Assembly: GCF_037081715.1 (NCBI RefSeq)
Contig: NZ_JAZDDH010000001.1
Coordinates: 868,001-932,000 of the forward strand
Source: Halalkalicoccus sp. CG83
GTDB lineage: Archaea > Halobacteriota > Halobacteria > Halobacteriales > Halalkalicoccaceae
DNA: 64,000 nucleotides
Direction of reading: 5' to 3'
The position numbers and the translations under genes were made by a program. Below are positions 37,430 to 46,273 of the stretch, piece by piece. Under the pieces are notes generated by a model. That model was not told the origin of the DNA and made no database searches. It saw only the letters and a list, made by a program, of their open reading frames with translations. How positions within the stretch are numbered: position 1 is the first letter of the stretch; every line of letters begins with the position of its first letter.

Positions 37430-38284
37430 TCAGCGGCGAACGGCGCGGATCGCTTCGAGCACCGCTTCGTGGACGGTTCCGTTCGAGACGACCAGCCCCT
37501 CGCTGTCGTGGCGCCAGCGCTCGCCCTCGAGATCGGTGGCCCGTCCGCCCGCCTTGCGAACGAGGTGGATCCCGGCGACGGTGTCCCAGGGGTTGGGCCG
37601 GACGTCGCTCATCGCCCCGTCGAGGCCGCCGTCGGCGATCATGTTCAGCGTCCCCTGTGCACAGCCGAACCGACGCATGTCGCCGAAGCGCTCGATGATC
37701 GCCCGCACCGCGGCGGCGAACTCCCCGCGCTGCTCGAAGTCCCACCAGAGCGTCGGCGAGACCATACAGGTCTTGGGGTCCCCGCGCTCGCTCACCGAGA
37801 TCGCCTCGCCGTTCAGCCGCGTCTCCTCGCCGTCGGCGACGTAGCAGTCCTCGAGCGCCGGCATCGCGTTGGTCGCCGCGACCGGCTCGCCGTCGATCAC
37901 GGCCGCGACGCTGGTCGCCCAGATCGGGATCCCGCGGACGTAGTTCGCGGTGCCGTCGATCGGATCGATCACCCAGGCGGGGCCCTCCTCGGGGACCTCC
38001 TTCAGCGCCTCCTCTGCTCGCGGGCTCTGCCCGCTCGCATGGTCCGTGGAGCTCGGCTCCACGCCGTCTTCCTCGCCAACGATCGTGTCGTCGGGAAACT
38101 CCTCGCGGATCACCTCGATCACGTGGCTCTGTGCGTCCCGATCCGCCTGGGTGACGACGTCGGTCTTCCCGTCCTTGGTCTCGACGGGGATGTCGGTGCG
38201 GAACCGATCGAGCGCGAGGTCGCCCCCGGCGCGGGCGGCACGTTCGGCCACCTCGCTACGGTGCGTGAGGTCGTCCATGTCCAT
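37430..38284 (-). CDS. Inositol-monophosphatase family phosphatase
   Basis: 284 residues. The metal site is complete: GEEDG (Glu-Glu) and WVIDPIDGTANYVRG, and the C-terminal NPWDTVAGIHLVRKAGG block is present. Archaeal members hydrolyse inositol phosphate, fructose 1,6-bisphosphate or NADP. Between these two motifs, after GVEPS, there are about 17 odd residues (STDHASGQSPRAEEA) that coincide with two palindromic hairpins in the DNA, apparently an in-frame insertion. The insertion is in a surface loop by family comparison, so the enzyme may still work. Confidence 0.88.
   Translation of the reverse strand: MDMDDLTHRSEVAERAARAGGDLALDRFRTDIPVETKDGKTDVVTQADRDAQSHVIEVIREEFPDDTIVGEEDGVEPSSTDHASGQSPRAEEALKEVPEEGPAWVIDPIDGTANYVRGIPIWATSVAAVIDGEPVAATNAMPALEDCYVADGEETRLNGEAISVSERGDPKTCMVSPTLWWDFEQRGEFAAAVRAIIERFGDMRRFGCAQGTLNMIADGGLDGAMSDVRPNPWDTVAGIHLVRKAGGRATDLEGERWRHDSEGLVVSNGTVHEAVLEAIRAVRR
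38011..38062 (-). repeat. Palindromic element inserted in the IMPase gene
   Basis: Two adjacent perfect hairpins: GCGGGC-TCT-GCCCGC (38020-38034) and GTGGAGC-TCG-GCTCCAC (38046-38062). Together they span about 50 nt and encode the unusual loop of the phosphatase. Short GC-rich palindromic insertions that keep reading frame occur in haloarchaeal genes; I infer that this is one. Confidence 0.6.
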
Positions 38285-38345
38285 ACCCGTTCGGGGAGCT
38301 ACATAAATCGGTCCGGCGTCCGGGTGCGGCGGCGCTTCCGTCGGA

Positions 38346-39185
38346 CTACCGATGCTCGTTCAGCCGCCGTTTCAGCCGTTTCGCGGCCTCGCCGGCGGCC
38401 TTGTCGAACGCCTCGTGGTCCTCGCCCGCGTTCCCGGACGGCGTCCGGGAGCTCGGCGAGCCGTACTCGCCGGCGAAGATGATCCCCCGCGTGGAGTTGA
38501 CGAGACCGACCCCGTCCGCGAGCCCGAACTCGACGGCGGCCTCGGCGTCCCCGCCCTGGGCGCCCACCCCCGGAACGAGGAATGGCAGGTCGGGCACGCT
38601 CTCTCGAAGGGATTCGAGCTCCTGGGGCGCGGTCGCGCCGACGACGAGCCCGACGTTGTCGTTCGCGTTCCACAGGTCCGCGAGGGCGGCCACCCGCTCG
38701 TAGACGCGCTCGCCCGAGGCGAGTTCGAGATCCTGGAGGTCCGCACCGCCCGGGTTCGAGGTGCGACAGAGCACGAACACGCCGGCCCCCTCACGCTGGA
38801 GGAACGGCTCGAGGGAGTCTCGGCCCATGTAGGGGTTGACCGTAATGGCGTCCGCCTGATCGAGCAGCCGTGCGTACTGGCGGGTCGTGTTGCCGATGTC
38901 GGCGCGCTTGGCGTCGAGGATGACGGGGACGTCCTTGCCCCTGGCATAGGCGATCGTCTCGACCAGCGAACGCCAACCATCGGGGTCCTCGTAGAACGCC
39001 GCGTTGGGCTTGTAAGCCGCGGCGTGCTCGTGGGTCGCGTCGATGATGCGACGGTTGAACGCCCATCGCGGGAGGTCGTGGTCGTGCATGCGTTCGGGGA
39101 GGCGATCGAGGTCGGGATCGAGCCCGACGGAGACGATGCTCCCCGTCGTCTCGATCCGGTCGCGCAGCCGCTCGAAGAACTGCAT
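38346..39185 (-). CDS. pyrF: Orotidine 5'-phosphate decarboxylase (type 2)
   Basis: 279 residues. Core motifs are VSVGLDPDLDRLP, NAAFYEDPDGWRSL, the catalytic loop ILDAKRADIGNTTRQYA (Asp-Lys-Asp) and PGVGAQGGDAEAAV. It converts OMP to UMP in pyrimidine synthesis. Near the C-terminus, after IIFAGEYG, there is an extra Ser/Pro-rich stretch (SPSSRTPSGNAGED) that lies over a DNA palindrome. ATG 39185 is chosen. Confidence 0.94.
   Translation of the reverse strand: MQFFERLRDRIETTGSIVSVGLDPDLDRLPERMHDHDLPRWAFNRRIIDATHEHAAAYKPNAAFYEDPDGWRSLVETIAYARGKDVPVILDAKRADIGNTTRQYARLLDQADAITVNPYMGRDSLEPFLQREGAGVFVLCRTSNPGGADLQDLELASGERVYERVAALADLWNANDNVGLVVGATAPQELESLRESVPDLPFLVPGVGAQGGDAEAAVEFGLADGVGLVNSTRGIIFAGEYGSPSSRTPSGNAGEDHEAFDKAAGEAAKRLKRRLNEHR
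38433..38449. repeat. Palindrome within pyrF
   Basis: CCCGGACG-G-CGTCCGGG, an 8-bp perfect stem with a single central base. It underlies the Ser/Pro-rich insertion of PyrF. Similar in kind to the palindromes in the neighbouring IMPase gene but not the same sequence. Confidence 0.45.
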
Positions 39186-39267
39186 GTTCGAACCTGGCTG
39201 GGTCACTACTACAAGCTTCGGATCCGCATGTGGACACGCTCAAATCCGAGGAGATCGTACGGAGGGT

Positions 39268-39924
39268 ATGGCACTCAGTGCGGTCGTGTTCGACCTCGAC
39301 TACACCCTCGCGGTGGTCCGACGCGACCGAGCCACCCTGCTCGCCGAGGCCGCCGCGACGGCCGACGTCCCCGTCGACTTCTCGCGCGAGGAGTACGGCG
39401 CGGCTCACCAGCGAGCCCACGCCCACGAGACCCGCGCGCCCATCTTCGCGGACCTGCTCGGCGGGAACGACGACGGGGAGGCCCTCGCGGAGGCCTACCG
39501 AACGGCGATCGCCGACGACCTCGAACCGATCGACGACGCCGAGACGCTGATCGCCGACCTGCGCGAGCGCTACAAGGTCGGCCTCCTCACCAACGGTCCG
39601 GTGCTCGCCCAGCGCGATAAGCTCGCGACGCTCGGCTGGGAGGGGCTGTTCGACGCCGCGGTGATCACCGGTGAACTCGAGGCCGGAAAGCCCGATCGCG
39701 GTGCGTTCGAGGCGATACTCGACGCGCTCGACGTCGCTCCGGAGCGGGCGGTCTACGTCGGCGACAGCATCGAGGCCGACGTCGTCGGCGCGTCGGAGGC
39801 GGGGCTGTTCGTGGTTCAGGTCTGCTATCCGGGCGGGCCCGACCCCGACCCCCGGGCCGACGTCCACGTTGATCGCGCCGCCCTCACGGAACGGCTTCCC
39901 GCCATCGTCCGCGAGCTCGATTAG
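39268..39924 (+). CDS. HAD family hydrolase
   Basis: 218 residues, subfamily with a four-helix cap. Motif I is VVFDLDYTLAVV (Asp nucleophile and second Asp), motif II LLTNGP, Lys in ELEAGKPDRGAF, and motif IV VYVGDSIEADVVGA. It removes phosphate from small molecules; the substrate is unknown. It overlaps the convergent next gene by 4 nt. Confidence 0.9.
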   Translation: MALSAVVFDLDYTLAVVRRDRATLLAEAAATADVPVDFSREEYGAAHQRAHAHETRAPIFADLLGGNDDGEALAEAYRTAIADDLEPIDDAETLIADLRERYKVGLLTNGPVLAQRDKLATLGWEGLFDAAVITGELEAGKPDRGAFEAILDALDVAPERAVYVGDSIEADVVGASEAGLFVVQVCYPGGPDPDPRADVHVDRAALTERLPAIVRELD

Positions 39925-40316
39925 CCGGCGAGCGCCGCCTCGATCGTCGCGAGCGCGCGTTTCACCTGTGCGCCGTCCTCGAGGAACACGAGCGTCCTCG
40001 GCGGGACGACCGCCTTGGGCCGCACCCGCAGCCCCTCGCGGTCGGCGGCGTCGACGACCGCCGCCTGGGTGCTCTCGAGTTCGAACTCGAGATGTGCGCG
40101 CTCGGGGTGGACGTGGACGTCGGCGAGGCGCTCGCCGTCGGCCTCGATCCCGTAGGCGAACGCGCCGTCGACGGTCGGCTCGACCTCGCGGTCGGCGTCG
40201 ACCACCGAGAGACGGGCCAGCATGCCGTCGGTCCGGCCGTCGATCTCCGAGGCGAGCAGCTGTGCGATGCGCCGCCCGTCCTCGAGTCGCTCCTCGACCA
40301 TATCGGCGAGTGGCAC
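39921..40316 (-). CDS. Conserved protein of unknown function
   Basis: 131 residues, soluble, starting MPLADMVEERLEDGRRIAQL, with a beta-rich middle (DVHVHPERAHLEFELES) and a helical end (VFLEDGAQVKRALATIEAAL). Normal halophile codon use. It ends inside the stop of the HAD gene. Found in many halophiles from memory, without function. Confidence 0.68.
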   Translation of the reverse strand: MPLADMVEERLEDGRRIAQLLASEIDGRTDGMLARLSVVDADREVEPTVDGAFAYGIEADGERLADVHVHPERAHLEFELESTQAAVVDAADREGLRVRPKAVVPPRTLVFLEDGAQVKRALATIEAALAG

Positions 40317-40325
40317 GGCGCGGGC

Positions 40326-40784
40326 TTACCTTCCACGGTCGCTCGTCAGCGTCTCGCGAACGGCCGGGAGCTCCCGCTCGACGTCGACCCCCTCGCGCCG
40401 GGCGAGGACGACGGCCGCGACCTCGATCGTCACGCCGAGGCGACGCTGGAGCTCGTTGATCCGCGCGACCGCGACCCGTCTCTCGATCCCCTCGGCGACG
40501 ATCGTGTCCAGCAGCCGCTCGAACGGCGAACGCTCCGCCAGCAGCTCCTCGTCCGGCGAGAACCCCTCGGGGATCTCGACGGACTCGACGGCGAAGGAGG
40601 CCTCGAGTCCCGCGTCGGTTCGCTCGAGCAACCCCTCTCCGACCGCGACGTTGATCAGGCGTTTGGCCTGATCCGGCGAGAACCAGTCCCGATCGAGCGA
40701 GAGGGCGACGACGAACGCGCTCTCCTCCATCCGATGCGTGCCCGTACCCTGGAACGGCGCGGCGACGGCGACCCGCAGACTCAT
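40326..40784 (-). CDS. DUF2240 family protein
   Basis: 152 residues, beginning MSLRVAVAAPFQGTGTHRME and LSLDRDWFSPDQAKRLINVA, the opening typical of DUF2240. The middle predicts a winged-helix fold (SPDQAKRLINVAVGEGLLER). Function unknown, possibly nucleic-acid contact. It starts 10 nt upstream of the previous gene, so the two may be one transcript; it is divergent from rps8e. Confidence 0.75.
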   Translation of the reverse strand: MSLRVAVAAPFQGTGTHRMEESAFVVALSLDRDWFSPDQAKRLINVAVGEGLLERTDAGLEASFAVESVEIPEGFSPDEELLAERSPFERLLDTIVAEGIERRVAVARINELQRRLGVTIEVAAVVLARREGVDVERELPAVRETLTSDRGR

Positions 40785-40863
40785 TCGCCGATACTGGCGC
40801 GAGCACGCAGGTAAGCGGTTCGGATGCGATCCATTGAAGTAGCCACCGGCTCTCCGAACGGGC

Positions 40864-41238
40864 ATGAAGGACCACGGCCGTTCGACCCGGAAGCGAACCG
40901 GCGGGCGACTGCGCCCGATGAAGAAGCGAAAGAAACACCAGATCGGTCGCCAGCCCACCGAGACCCAGGTCGGCGATCGGAAGTTCAAGACCGTCGACGC
41001 GCGGGGCAACACCCGAAAGGTCCGTGTGATCGCTACCGACGTCGCGAACGTCTCCGCCGACGGCGAGGTCGTCAGCAGCGAGATCCGCGACGTCGTCGAG
41101 AACGCCGCCAACCCCAACTACGTCCGACGAAACATCATCACGAAGGGCGCAGTCATCGAGACCGGCGAGGGCCGCGCGCGCGTCACCTCTCGTCCCGGCC
41201 AGGACGGGCAGGTCAACGCCGTTCTCCTCGACGAGTAA
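40864..41238 (+). CDS. rps8e: 30S ribosomal protein S8e
   Basis: 124 residues, full length. MKDHGRSTRKRTGGRLRPMK and KKRKKHQIGRQPTETQVGD are the highly basic RNA-binding start, followed by the conserved barrel (VRVIATDVANVSADGEVV, RNIITKGAVIETGEGRARV). Part of the small ribosomal subunit. It is unusually basic for a halophile protein, as expected for this class. Confidence 0.96.
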   Translation: MKDHGRSTRKRTGGRLRPMKKRKKHQIGRQPTETQVGDRKFKTVDARGNTRKVRVIATDVANVSADGEVVSSEIRDVVENAANPNYVRRNIITKGAVIETGEGRARVTSRPGQDGQVNAVLLDE

Positions 41239-41290
41239 CCTCCGACCGTTCTGCGGTACTCGATTCGATCCCTTCGAGCCTCGCTCCTGA

Positions 41291-42289
41291 TTACGGTCTC
41301 GGTGCGGCCCGCTGGAGCGCGGTCTCGGCGATGTTGCCGCCGTAGTCCGCCGTCCGCGAGAGCGAGTCGACCACCAGTCCGAGGAACTGCGCCTGATGGG
41401 CGTCGTCGAGGGAGCGGATGCGCTCGTCGACGGTCCGGGTGTGCTCGTCGATCGCCTCGACCTCCTCGCGGGCCTGGTTCGCGAGCCGCGTCGCACGGTC
41501 CCCGTCGTCCTCGAGGAAGGCGTCCATCGCCCGCTCCACGATGGCGACCGCGTCCTCGTGGAGCGCCGAGAGCGCCTCCGTGACCTCCTCGGGCACCGTC
41601 CCGAGGTCGAGCGCGATCTGGGCGATCTTCGCCGAGTGGTCGGCGATGCGTTCGAGCTGGCGGGCGCTCGAGTGGTAGTCGAAACACGTCTCGCGGCCGA
41701 GACCGATCTCCGCCGCGGCGCCCGGGTTTCGCAGGGTCGAGCGGAACACCCGCGAGACCATGAACCAGAGCCGGTCGACGTCGTCGTCACGCTCGATCAC
41801 GCCGGTCGCGAGGTCGTCGTCGTCGTCGATCAGCGCGGAGACGGCGTCGGCGAGCATCGTTGTCGCGATCAGGCGCATCCGGGTGACGGCGTTGTGCACC
41901 GAGAGCTGGCCGGAGTCGAGCAGGTCCTGGAGGACGATGCGGTCGCCGGTCTCCTCGACCACCTCCAGTCCCACGAGCCCCTGGGTGGCGTCACGGACGC
42001 TCCGGCGTTGCCCGGCGCTGACCCGGTCCGTCTCCAGGTGGATGACGTCGAACCCGCTCACGTACATCGTCACGACCGCACGGGTCAGATCCCGGCCGTC
42101 GAGGTCGGCGATGTCGAGCGTCCCCTCGACGGGCTCGTCGCCGCGGCGCGGCGTGAGCAACAACGACTCGCCCTCGGGGTGGAAGCTGACCTCGGTTCCG
42201 GCCTCGATCCCGTTCTCGAGCGCCCACTCCTTGGGGATCGAGACGGTGAACGTCGACCCGCCGGTGATCTGCACCTTTCGCGTGTCCAT
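41291..42289 (-). CDS. AbrB-PhoU domain regulator of phosphate uptake
   Basis: 332 residues. N-terminal AbrB/MazE-type swapped-hairpin DNA-binding domain (TRKVQITGGSTFTVSIPKEW, residues 3-50), a linker, then two PhoU three-helix repeats (about 115-215 and 225-325; FVDYHSS-type motifs, SARQLERIADHSAKIAQ). The combination suggests a DNA-bound regulator that senses phosphate status through the Pst complex. It lies divergently to pstSCAB and shares a 244-bp promoter region with it. Confidence 0.87.
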   Translation of the reverse strand: MDTRKVQITGGSTFTVSIPKEWALENGIEAGTEVSFHPEGESLLLTPRRGDEPVEGTLDIADLDGRDLTRAVVTMYVSGFDVIHLETDRVSAGQRRSVRDATQGLVGLEVVEETGDRIVLQDLLDSGQLSVHNAVTRMRLIATTMLADAVSALIDDDDDLATGVIERDDDVDRLWFMVSRVFRSTLRNPGAAAEIGLGRETCFDYHSSARQLERIADHSAKIAQIALDLGTVPEEVTEALSALHEDAVAIVERAMDAFLEDDGDRATRLANQAREEVEAIDEHTRTVDERIRSLDDAHQAQFLGLVVDSLSRTADYGGNIAETALQRAAPRP

Positions 42290-42312
42290 GACTCCCGATT
42301 TCCGTTCGGATG

Positions 42313-42345
42313 TAGTAAATCTGGCTATGACTATATAGTAAATGT
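42313..42345 (-). promoter_or_regulatory. Promoter and operator-like motif of the AbrB-PhoU gene
   Basis: Reading on the minus strand from 42345: ACATTT, then ACTATATAGT (palindromic, 42330-42339), overlapping TCATAG (42325-42330), then AGATTTACTA (42313-42322). The last string is the likely TATA box, centred about 28 nt before the ATG at 42289. The upstream ACTATATAG and TCATAG parts recur in the same order before pstS. Confidence 0.65.
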
Positions 42346-42470
42346 ATCGATCGGCAGTCGTCGCGGCTCGGAGCCGGGACCGGTCCGGCGGATCGAACGA
42401 GCTACCGGACGAGACGGCGGTTTGAACGGGGAGGGTCGATCTCTCCGCTCCGGCCCTCCGAACCGCGAAC

Positions 42471-42508
42471 GTACATACTACTATATAGCAATCATAGTAG
42501 GATATTTA
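42471..42508 (+). promoter_or_regulatory. Promoter and operator-like motif of pstS
   Basis: ACTATATAG at 42480-42488, TCATAG at 42492-42497 and ATATTTA at 42502-42508. The ATATTTA is centred 29 nt before ATG 42534, so it is the TATA box of a leaderless transcript. The two upstream blocks match those before the divergent AbrB-PhoU gene in sequence and order, so they look like a regulator site, possibly the phosphate box. Confidence 0.65.
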
Positions 42509-42533
42509 TCGTCATGACGAGCACGTTCTGACG

Positions 42534-43505
42534 ATGTGGTCAGACAGGTCGTGGTGGCCGACCGGTTCCGTCTCTAGACGCGACGTCCTGGCCGCGACCG
42601 GCACGGCGGGCGCCGTCGGTCTAACCGGCTGTACCCGGGCGCTCAGCAGCGAGGAACGTGAGGTGAACATCGCCGGAAGCAGCACCGTCTTCCCAATCGC
42701 GGAGGCGATCGCCTCCGATTTCGTCCAGCGGAACCCCGAAGTGAACGTCTCGGTCAGCCAGACCGGCAGCGGCGGGGGGTTCTCGAACTTCTTCTGCCCG
42801 GGGATGACCGACCTCAACAACGCCAGCCGCCCCATCGCGGACGAGGAACGCTCCCAGTGTGCGACCAACGGCGTCGAGCCGATCGAGTTCACCGTCGGCA
42901 CCGACGCGTTGACCGTGGTCGTGAATCCCGAGGCCGACTGGGTCGACTGCGTGACCATCGACGAGCTCAGGGAGATCTGGCGGGTTGGCGGCGCCGAGCG
43001 CTGGAGCGACGTCCGCGAGGAGTGGCCCGACGAGGAGTTCGAACTCTACGGTGCCGACACGGTCAGCGGCACCTTCGACTACTTCCGCGAGACCGTCATC
43101 GGCGAGGAGGAGAACCACCGCAACGACTACTCGGCGACCGAGAAGGACCGGACGATCGTTCGGGGCGTTCAGGGATCGCCGTACTCGATGGGCTACTTCG
43201 GCTTCTCGTACTACAGCGAGAACCCCGACTCGATCAAGGCGCTCGCCATCGACGACGGCGAGGGCTGTATCGAACCCACGCTCGAGACCGCGAAGAGCGG
43301 CGAGTATCGCCCCCTCTCGCGGCCGCTGTTCACCTACGCCGCGAAGGCCGAGCTCGCGGACTCCGCCGTTCGGGAGTTCCTTCGCTTCTTCATCGAACAG
43401 GCCGCGACCGACCTCGTCTCGGACGTCGGGTACGTCCCGATCACCGAGGAGGAGCGCGACGAGAACCTCGCCCGTCTCGACGAGGCCATCGAGGACGTGA
43501 CATGA
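42534..43505 (+). CDS. pstS: Phosphate-binding lipoprotein PstS
   Basis: 323 residues. Tat-type signal SRRDVLAATGTAGAVGLTGC with lipidated Cys33. The mature part shows AGSSTVFPIAEAIASDF (phosphate-binding Ser-Thr), TGSGGGFSNF and GVQGSPYSMGYFGFSYY. It captures phosphate outside the membrane for PstCA. First gene of the operon pstSCAB-phoU, which begins with a TATA box 29 nt upstream of the start. Confidence 0.95.
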   Translation: MWSDRSWWPTGSVSRRDVLAATGTAGAVGLTGCTRALSSEEREVNIAGSSTVFPIAEAIASDFVQRNPEVNVSVSQTGSGGGFSNFFCPGMTDLNNASRPIADEERSQCATNGVEPIEFTVGTDALTVVVNPEADWVDCVTIDELREIWRVGGAERWSDVREEWPDEEFELYGADTVSGTFDYFRETVIGEEENHRNDYSATEKDRTIVRGVQGSPYSMGYFGFSYYSENPDSIKALAIDDGEGCIEPTLETAKSGEYRPLSRPLFTYAAKAELADSAVREFLRFFIEQAATDLVSDVGYVPITEEERDENLARLDEAIEDVT

Positions 43506-43572
43506 CCAGACAGAGCCTCCGTTCGATCCCCACGGGGTTCGACGGACCGAAACCGAGGTGTATCGACCGACG

Positions 43573-44508
43573 ATGAGCGACGCCACGACGCCCGATCTGA
43601 CCCGCAAGGGGGGACAGAACACGCGGGAACTCGCCTATCGGATCGGCTTTTTCACCTGTGCGTTGCTGTCCGTACTCACCACGCTCGCCATCGTCCTCAC
43701 GCTACTGGGCGACGCAGCGACCTTCTTCTCGGAGGTGTCGCCGGTCGAGTTCCTCACCGGAACGACCTGGAGTCCCGCTAACGATCCCGTCAACTTCGGC
43801 GTGCTCCCGCTGATCACCGGAACGCTCGTCATCACGTTCGGCGCCGCCGTGATCGCGCTGCCGGTCGGGCTCCTGACGGCCATCTACCTCAGCGAGTACG
43901 CCAGCGATCGCGCCCGGTCGGCGTTGAAGCCGGCGATCGAGGTGCTCGCCGGCGTGCCGACGGTCGTCTACGGCTACTTCGCGCTGGTGTACATCACGCC
44001 GGCGTTGAGCGTCGTCTTCCCGACGATCAGCACGTTCAACGCGCTCTCGGCCTCCATCATCGTCGGCATCATGATCATCCCGATGGTCTCCTCGATCAGC
44101 GAGGACGCCATGAGCGCGGTTCCCGACTCGCTTCGGGAGGCGAGCTACGGCCTGGGCGCGACGCGCTTTACCGTCTCGACGAGCGTCGTCGTCCCCGCGT
44201 CGGTCTCGGGCATCGCCTCCTCGTACATCCTCGCGCTCAGCCGGGCAATCGGCGAGACGATGGCCGTCACCATCGCGGCGGGGAACACACCCCGACTGGT
44301 CGACCTCACCGACCCCGCGGGGATCTTCCTCAACTCGATCCAGACGATGACCGCAGCGATGGTCCAGCTCGGCGCGAGCGACGTGACCGGCCAGTCGATC
44401 GCCTACCGGAGCCTCTTCGCGGTCGGGCTCGCGCTGTTCGTCATCACGTTCGCCATGAACCTGATAAGCGAGTGGGTCGCCTCACGCTACCGGGAGGTGT
44501 ATCGCTGA
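43573..44508 (+). CDS. pstC: Phosphate ABC transporter permease PstC
   Basis: 311 residues with six membrane segments; the EAA-type loop is [20 protein letters not shown]. Partner of PstA in the phosphate channel. It follows pstS after 67 nt. ATG 43573 is chosen over 43558. Its stop overlaps the ATG of pstA (TGATG at 44506-44510), a sign of translational coupling. Confidence 0.94.
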   Translation: MSDATTPDLTRKGGQNTRELAYRIGFFTCALLSVLTTLAIVLTLLGDAATFFSEVSPVEFLTGTTWSPANDPVNFGVLPLITGTLVITFGAAVIALPVGLLTAIYLSEYASDRARSALKPAIEVLAGVPTVVYGYFALVYITPALSVVFPTISTFNALSASIIVGIMIIPMVSSISEDAMSAVPDSLREASYGLGATRFTVSTSVVVPASVSGIASSYILALSRAIGETMAVTIAAGNTPRLVDLTDPAGIFLNSIQTMTAAMVQLGASDVTGQSIAYRSLFAVGLALFVITFAMNLISEWVASRYREVYR

Positions 44509-45398
44509 TGGCGGTCGAAACCGAATCCGAGGGGACGGCGTTCGGCGAGGTCAGCCGATGGAAGGACGTCGTCTTCGAGTACGTCACGCTCGCGGCGACG
44601 CTGTTGGGCATCGTCACGCTCGGGGTGTTGCTCGCCTACGTCACCGTCGACGCCGTCGGCTGGCTCGACCTCCAGTTCCTCACGAGCCCGCCTCACCCGC
44701 TTCCCGAGGAGGCAGGACTCTTCCCGGCGCTCGTCGGCTCGATCCTCCTGATGGTGCTCATCGCGCTCATCACGTTTCCGCTCGGGGTCGGTGCGGCGAT
44801 CTATCTCGAGGAGTACGCCTCGGACAACGCTCTGACGCGGTTCATCCAGCTCAACATCGCGAACCTCGCGGGCGTTCCCTCCGTGGTCTACGGGCTGTTG
44901 GGCCTCGGGCTGTTCGTCCAGCTCGTCAACTTCGGCTACGGGACGCTGTTGGTCGCCGGCTTCACCGTCTCGCTGCTGATCCTGCCGATCGTCATCATCT
45001 CCGCACAGGAAGCGATCCGGTCGGTGCCCGACTCCCTTCGACAGGCCTCCTACGGGATGGGCGCGACCAAACGACAGACGATCCGGAACGTCGTTCTGCC
45101 GCGATCGTTGCCCGGCATCATGACCGGGACGATCCTCGCGCTCGGGCGAGCGATCGGCGAGACAGCACCGCTGATCATGATCGGCGTGCCGACGACCGTC
45201 TTCGGCGTGCCGACCGGGCTGTTCGCGAAGTTCAGCGCGATGCCGATGCAGATCTACACCTGGTCGAGCTATCCCGATACGGCCTTCCAGTACGGCGTCG
45301 TCTCGGCGGGCGTCGTGACGCTGCTGGTGGTGCTGCTCTCGGTGAACTCGATCGCGATACTCATCCGCAACAAGTATCAGACGGAGAACTCAACATGA
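44508..45398 (+). CDS. pstA: Phosphate ABC transporter permease PstA
   Basis: 296 residues, six membrane segments, EAA loop [20 protein letters not shown]. The start codon overlaps the pstC stop, so I rejected the upstream in-frame start at 44472. Second channel subunit of the phosphate importer. Its stop overlaps the pstB start (ATGA, 45395-45398). Confidence 0.94.
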   Translation: MAVETESEGTAFGEVSRWKDVVFEYVTLAATLLGIVTLGVLLAYVTVDAVGWLDLQFLTSPPHPLPEEAGLFPALVGSILLMVLIALITFPLGVGAAIYLEEYASDNALTRFIQLNIANLAGVPSVVYGLLGLGLFVQLVNFGYGTLLVAGFTVSLLILPIVIISAQEAIRSVPDSLRQASYGMGATKRQTIRNVVLPRSLPGIMTGTILALGRAIGETAPLIMIGVPTTVFGVPTGLFAKFSAMPMQIYTWSSYPDTAFQYGVVSAGVVTLLVVLLSVNSIAILIRNKYQTENST

Positions 45399-46273
45399 CA
45401 CAGGAGAACATGACGACGCCAGAACCGGACGAGGGCTACGAATCGATCGCGTCGACGAATCCGGGCACTGGCGGCATCTCGGAGGAACGAACGCGACCGA
45501 CCGACGATTCCGGCTCGTCGGCCGCACGAACCGTCATCGAGAGCCGTGACCTCGACGTCTACTACGGCTCCGACCAGGCGCTCGACTCGATCGACATCGA
45601 GATCCCCGGACGGGAGGTGACGGCGATCATCGGCCCGTCGGGCTGTGGGAAGTCCACGTTCCTCCGATGTATCAACCGCATGAACGACCTCGTCGAGAGC
45701 GCCCGCGTCGAGGGCGAACTGCTGTTCGAGGGCAAGAACGTCTACGACGAGGACGTCGACCCGGTCGCGCTCCGGCGCAAGATCGGGATGGTGTTCCAGA
45801 AGCCCAACCCGTTCCCGAAGTCGATCCGCGAGAACGTCACGTACGGGCTGAAGGTCCAGGGCAAGGAGGCCACCGACGAGAACGTCGAGCAGGCGCTCAA
45901 ACGTGCGGCGCTGTGGGACGAGGTGAAGGACAAGCTCGACTCCTCGGGACTGGACCTCTCGGGCGGCCAGCAACAACGCCTCTGTATCGCGCGGGCCATC
46001 GCGCCCGATCCCGAAGTCCTGCTGATGGACGAGCCCGCCAGCGCGCTCGACCCCGTCGCCACCTCCCAGATCGAGGACCTGATCGAGGAGCTCGCCGAAG
46101 ACTACACCGTGGTGATCGTCACCCACAACATGCAGCAGGCCGCTCGAATCTCGCATAAGACTGCCGTGTTCCTCACCGGCGGCGAGCTCGTGGAGTTCGG
46201 CGAGACCAACAGGATCTTCGAGAACCCCGACCACCAGCGGGTCGAAGACTACATCACCGGTAAGTTCGGCTAA
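45395..46273 (+). CDS. pstB: Phosphate ABC transporter ATP-binding protein PstB
   Basis: 292 residues. Walker [10 protein letters not shown] at 80-88, PstB-specific [27 protein letters not shown] and Walker B LLMDEP. The first 45 residues are an acidic, low-complexity extension found in halophile PstB proteins. It supplies energy for phosphate import. Overlaps pstA (start) and phoU (TAATG at the end). Confidence 0.96.
   Translation: MTQENMTTPEPDEGYESIASTNPGTGGISEERTRPTDDSGSSAARTVIESRDLDVYYGSDQALDSIDIEIPGREVTAIIGPSGCGKSTFLRCINRMNDLVESARVEGELLFEGKNVYDEDVDPVALRRKIGMVFQKPNPFPKSIRENVTYGLKVQGKEATDENVEQALKRAALWDEVKDKLDSSGLDLSGGQQQRLCIARAIAPDPEVLLMDEPASALDPVATSQIEDLIEELAEDYTVVIVTHNMQQAARISHKTAVFLTGGELVEFGETNRIFENPDHQRVEDYITGKFG

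Noticed and set aside
38791-41790. A very long open frame on the minus strand (about 1000 codons)
   Set aside because: It runs against or across pyrF, HAD hydrolase, DUF2240, S8e and the AbrB-PhoU gene in other frames; its translation is Arg/Ser-rich low-complexity sequence. High GC makes such shadow frames common.
41396-42517. Plus-strand open frame crossing the AbrB-PhoU gene and the Pst promoter
   Set aside because: Antisense to a gene with clear AbrB and PhoU motifs and runs through the promoter gap.
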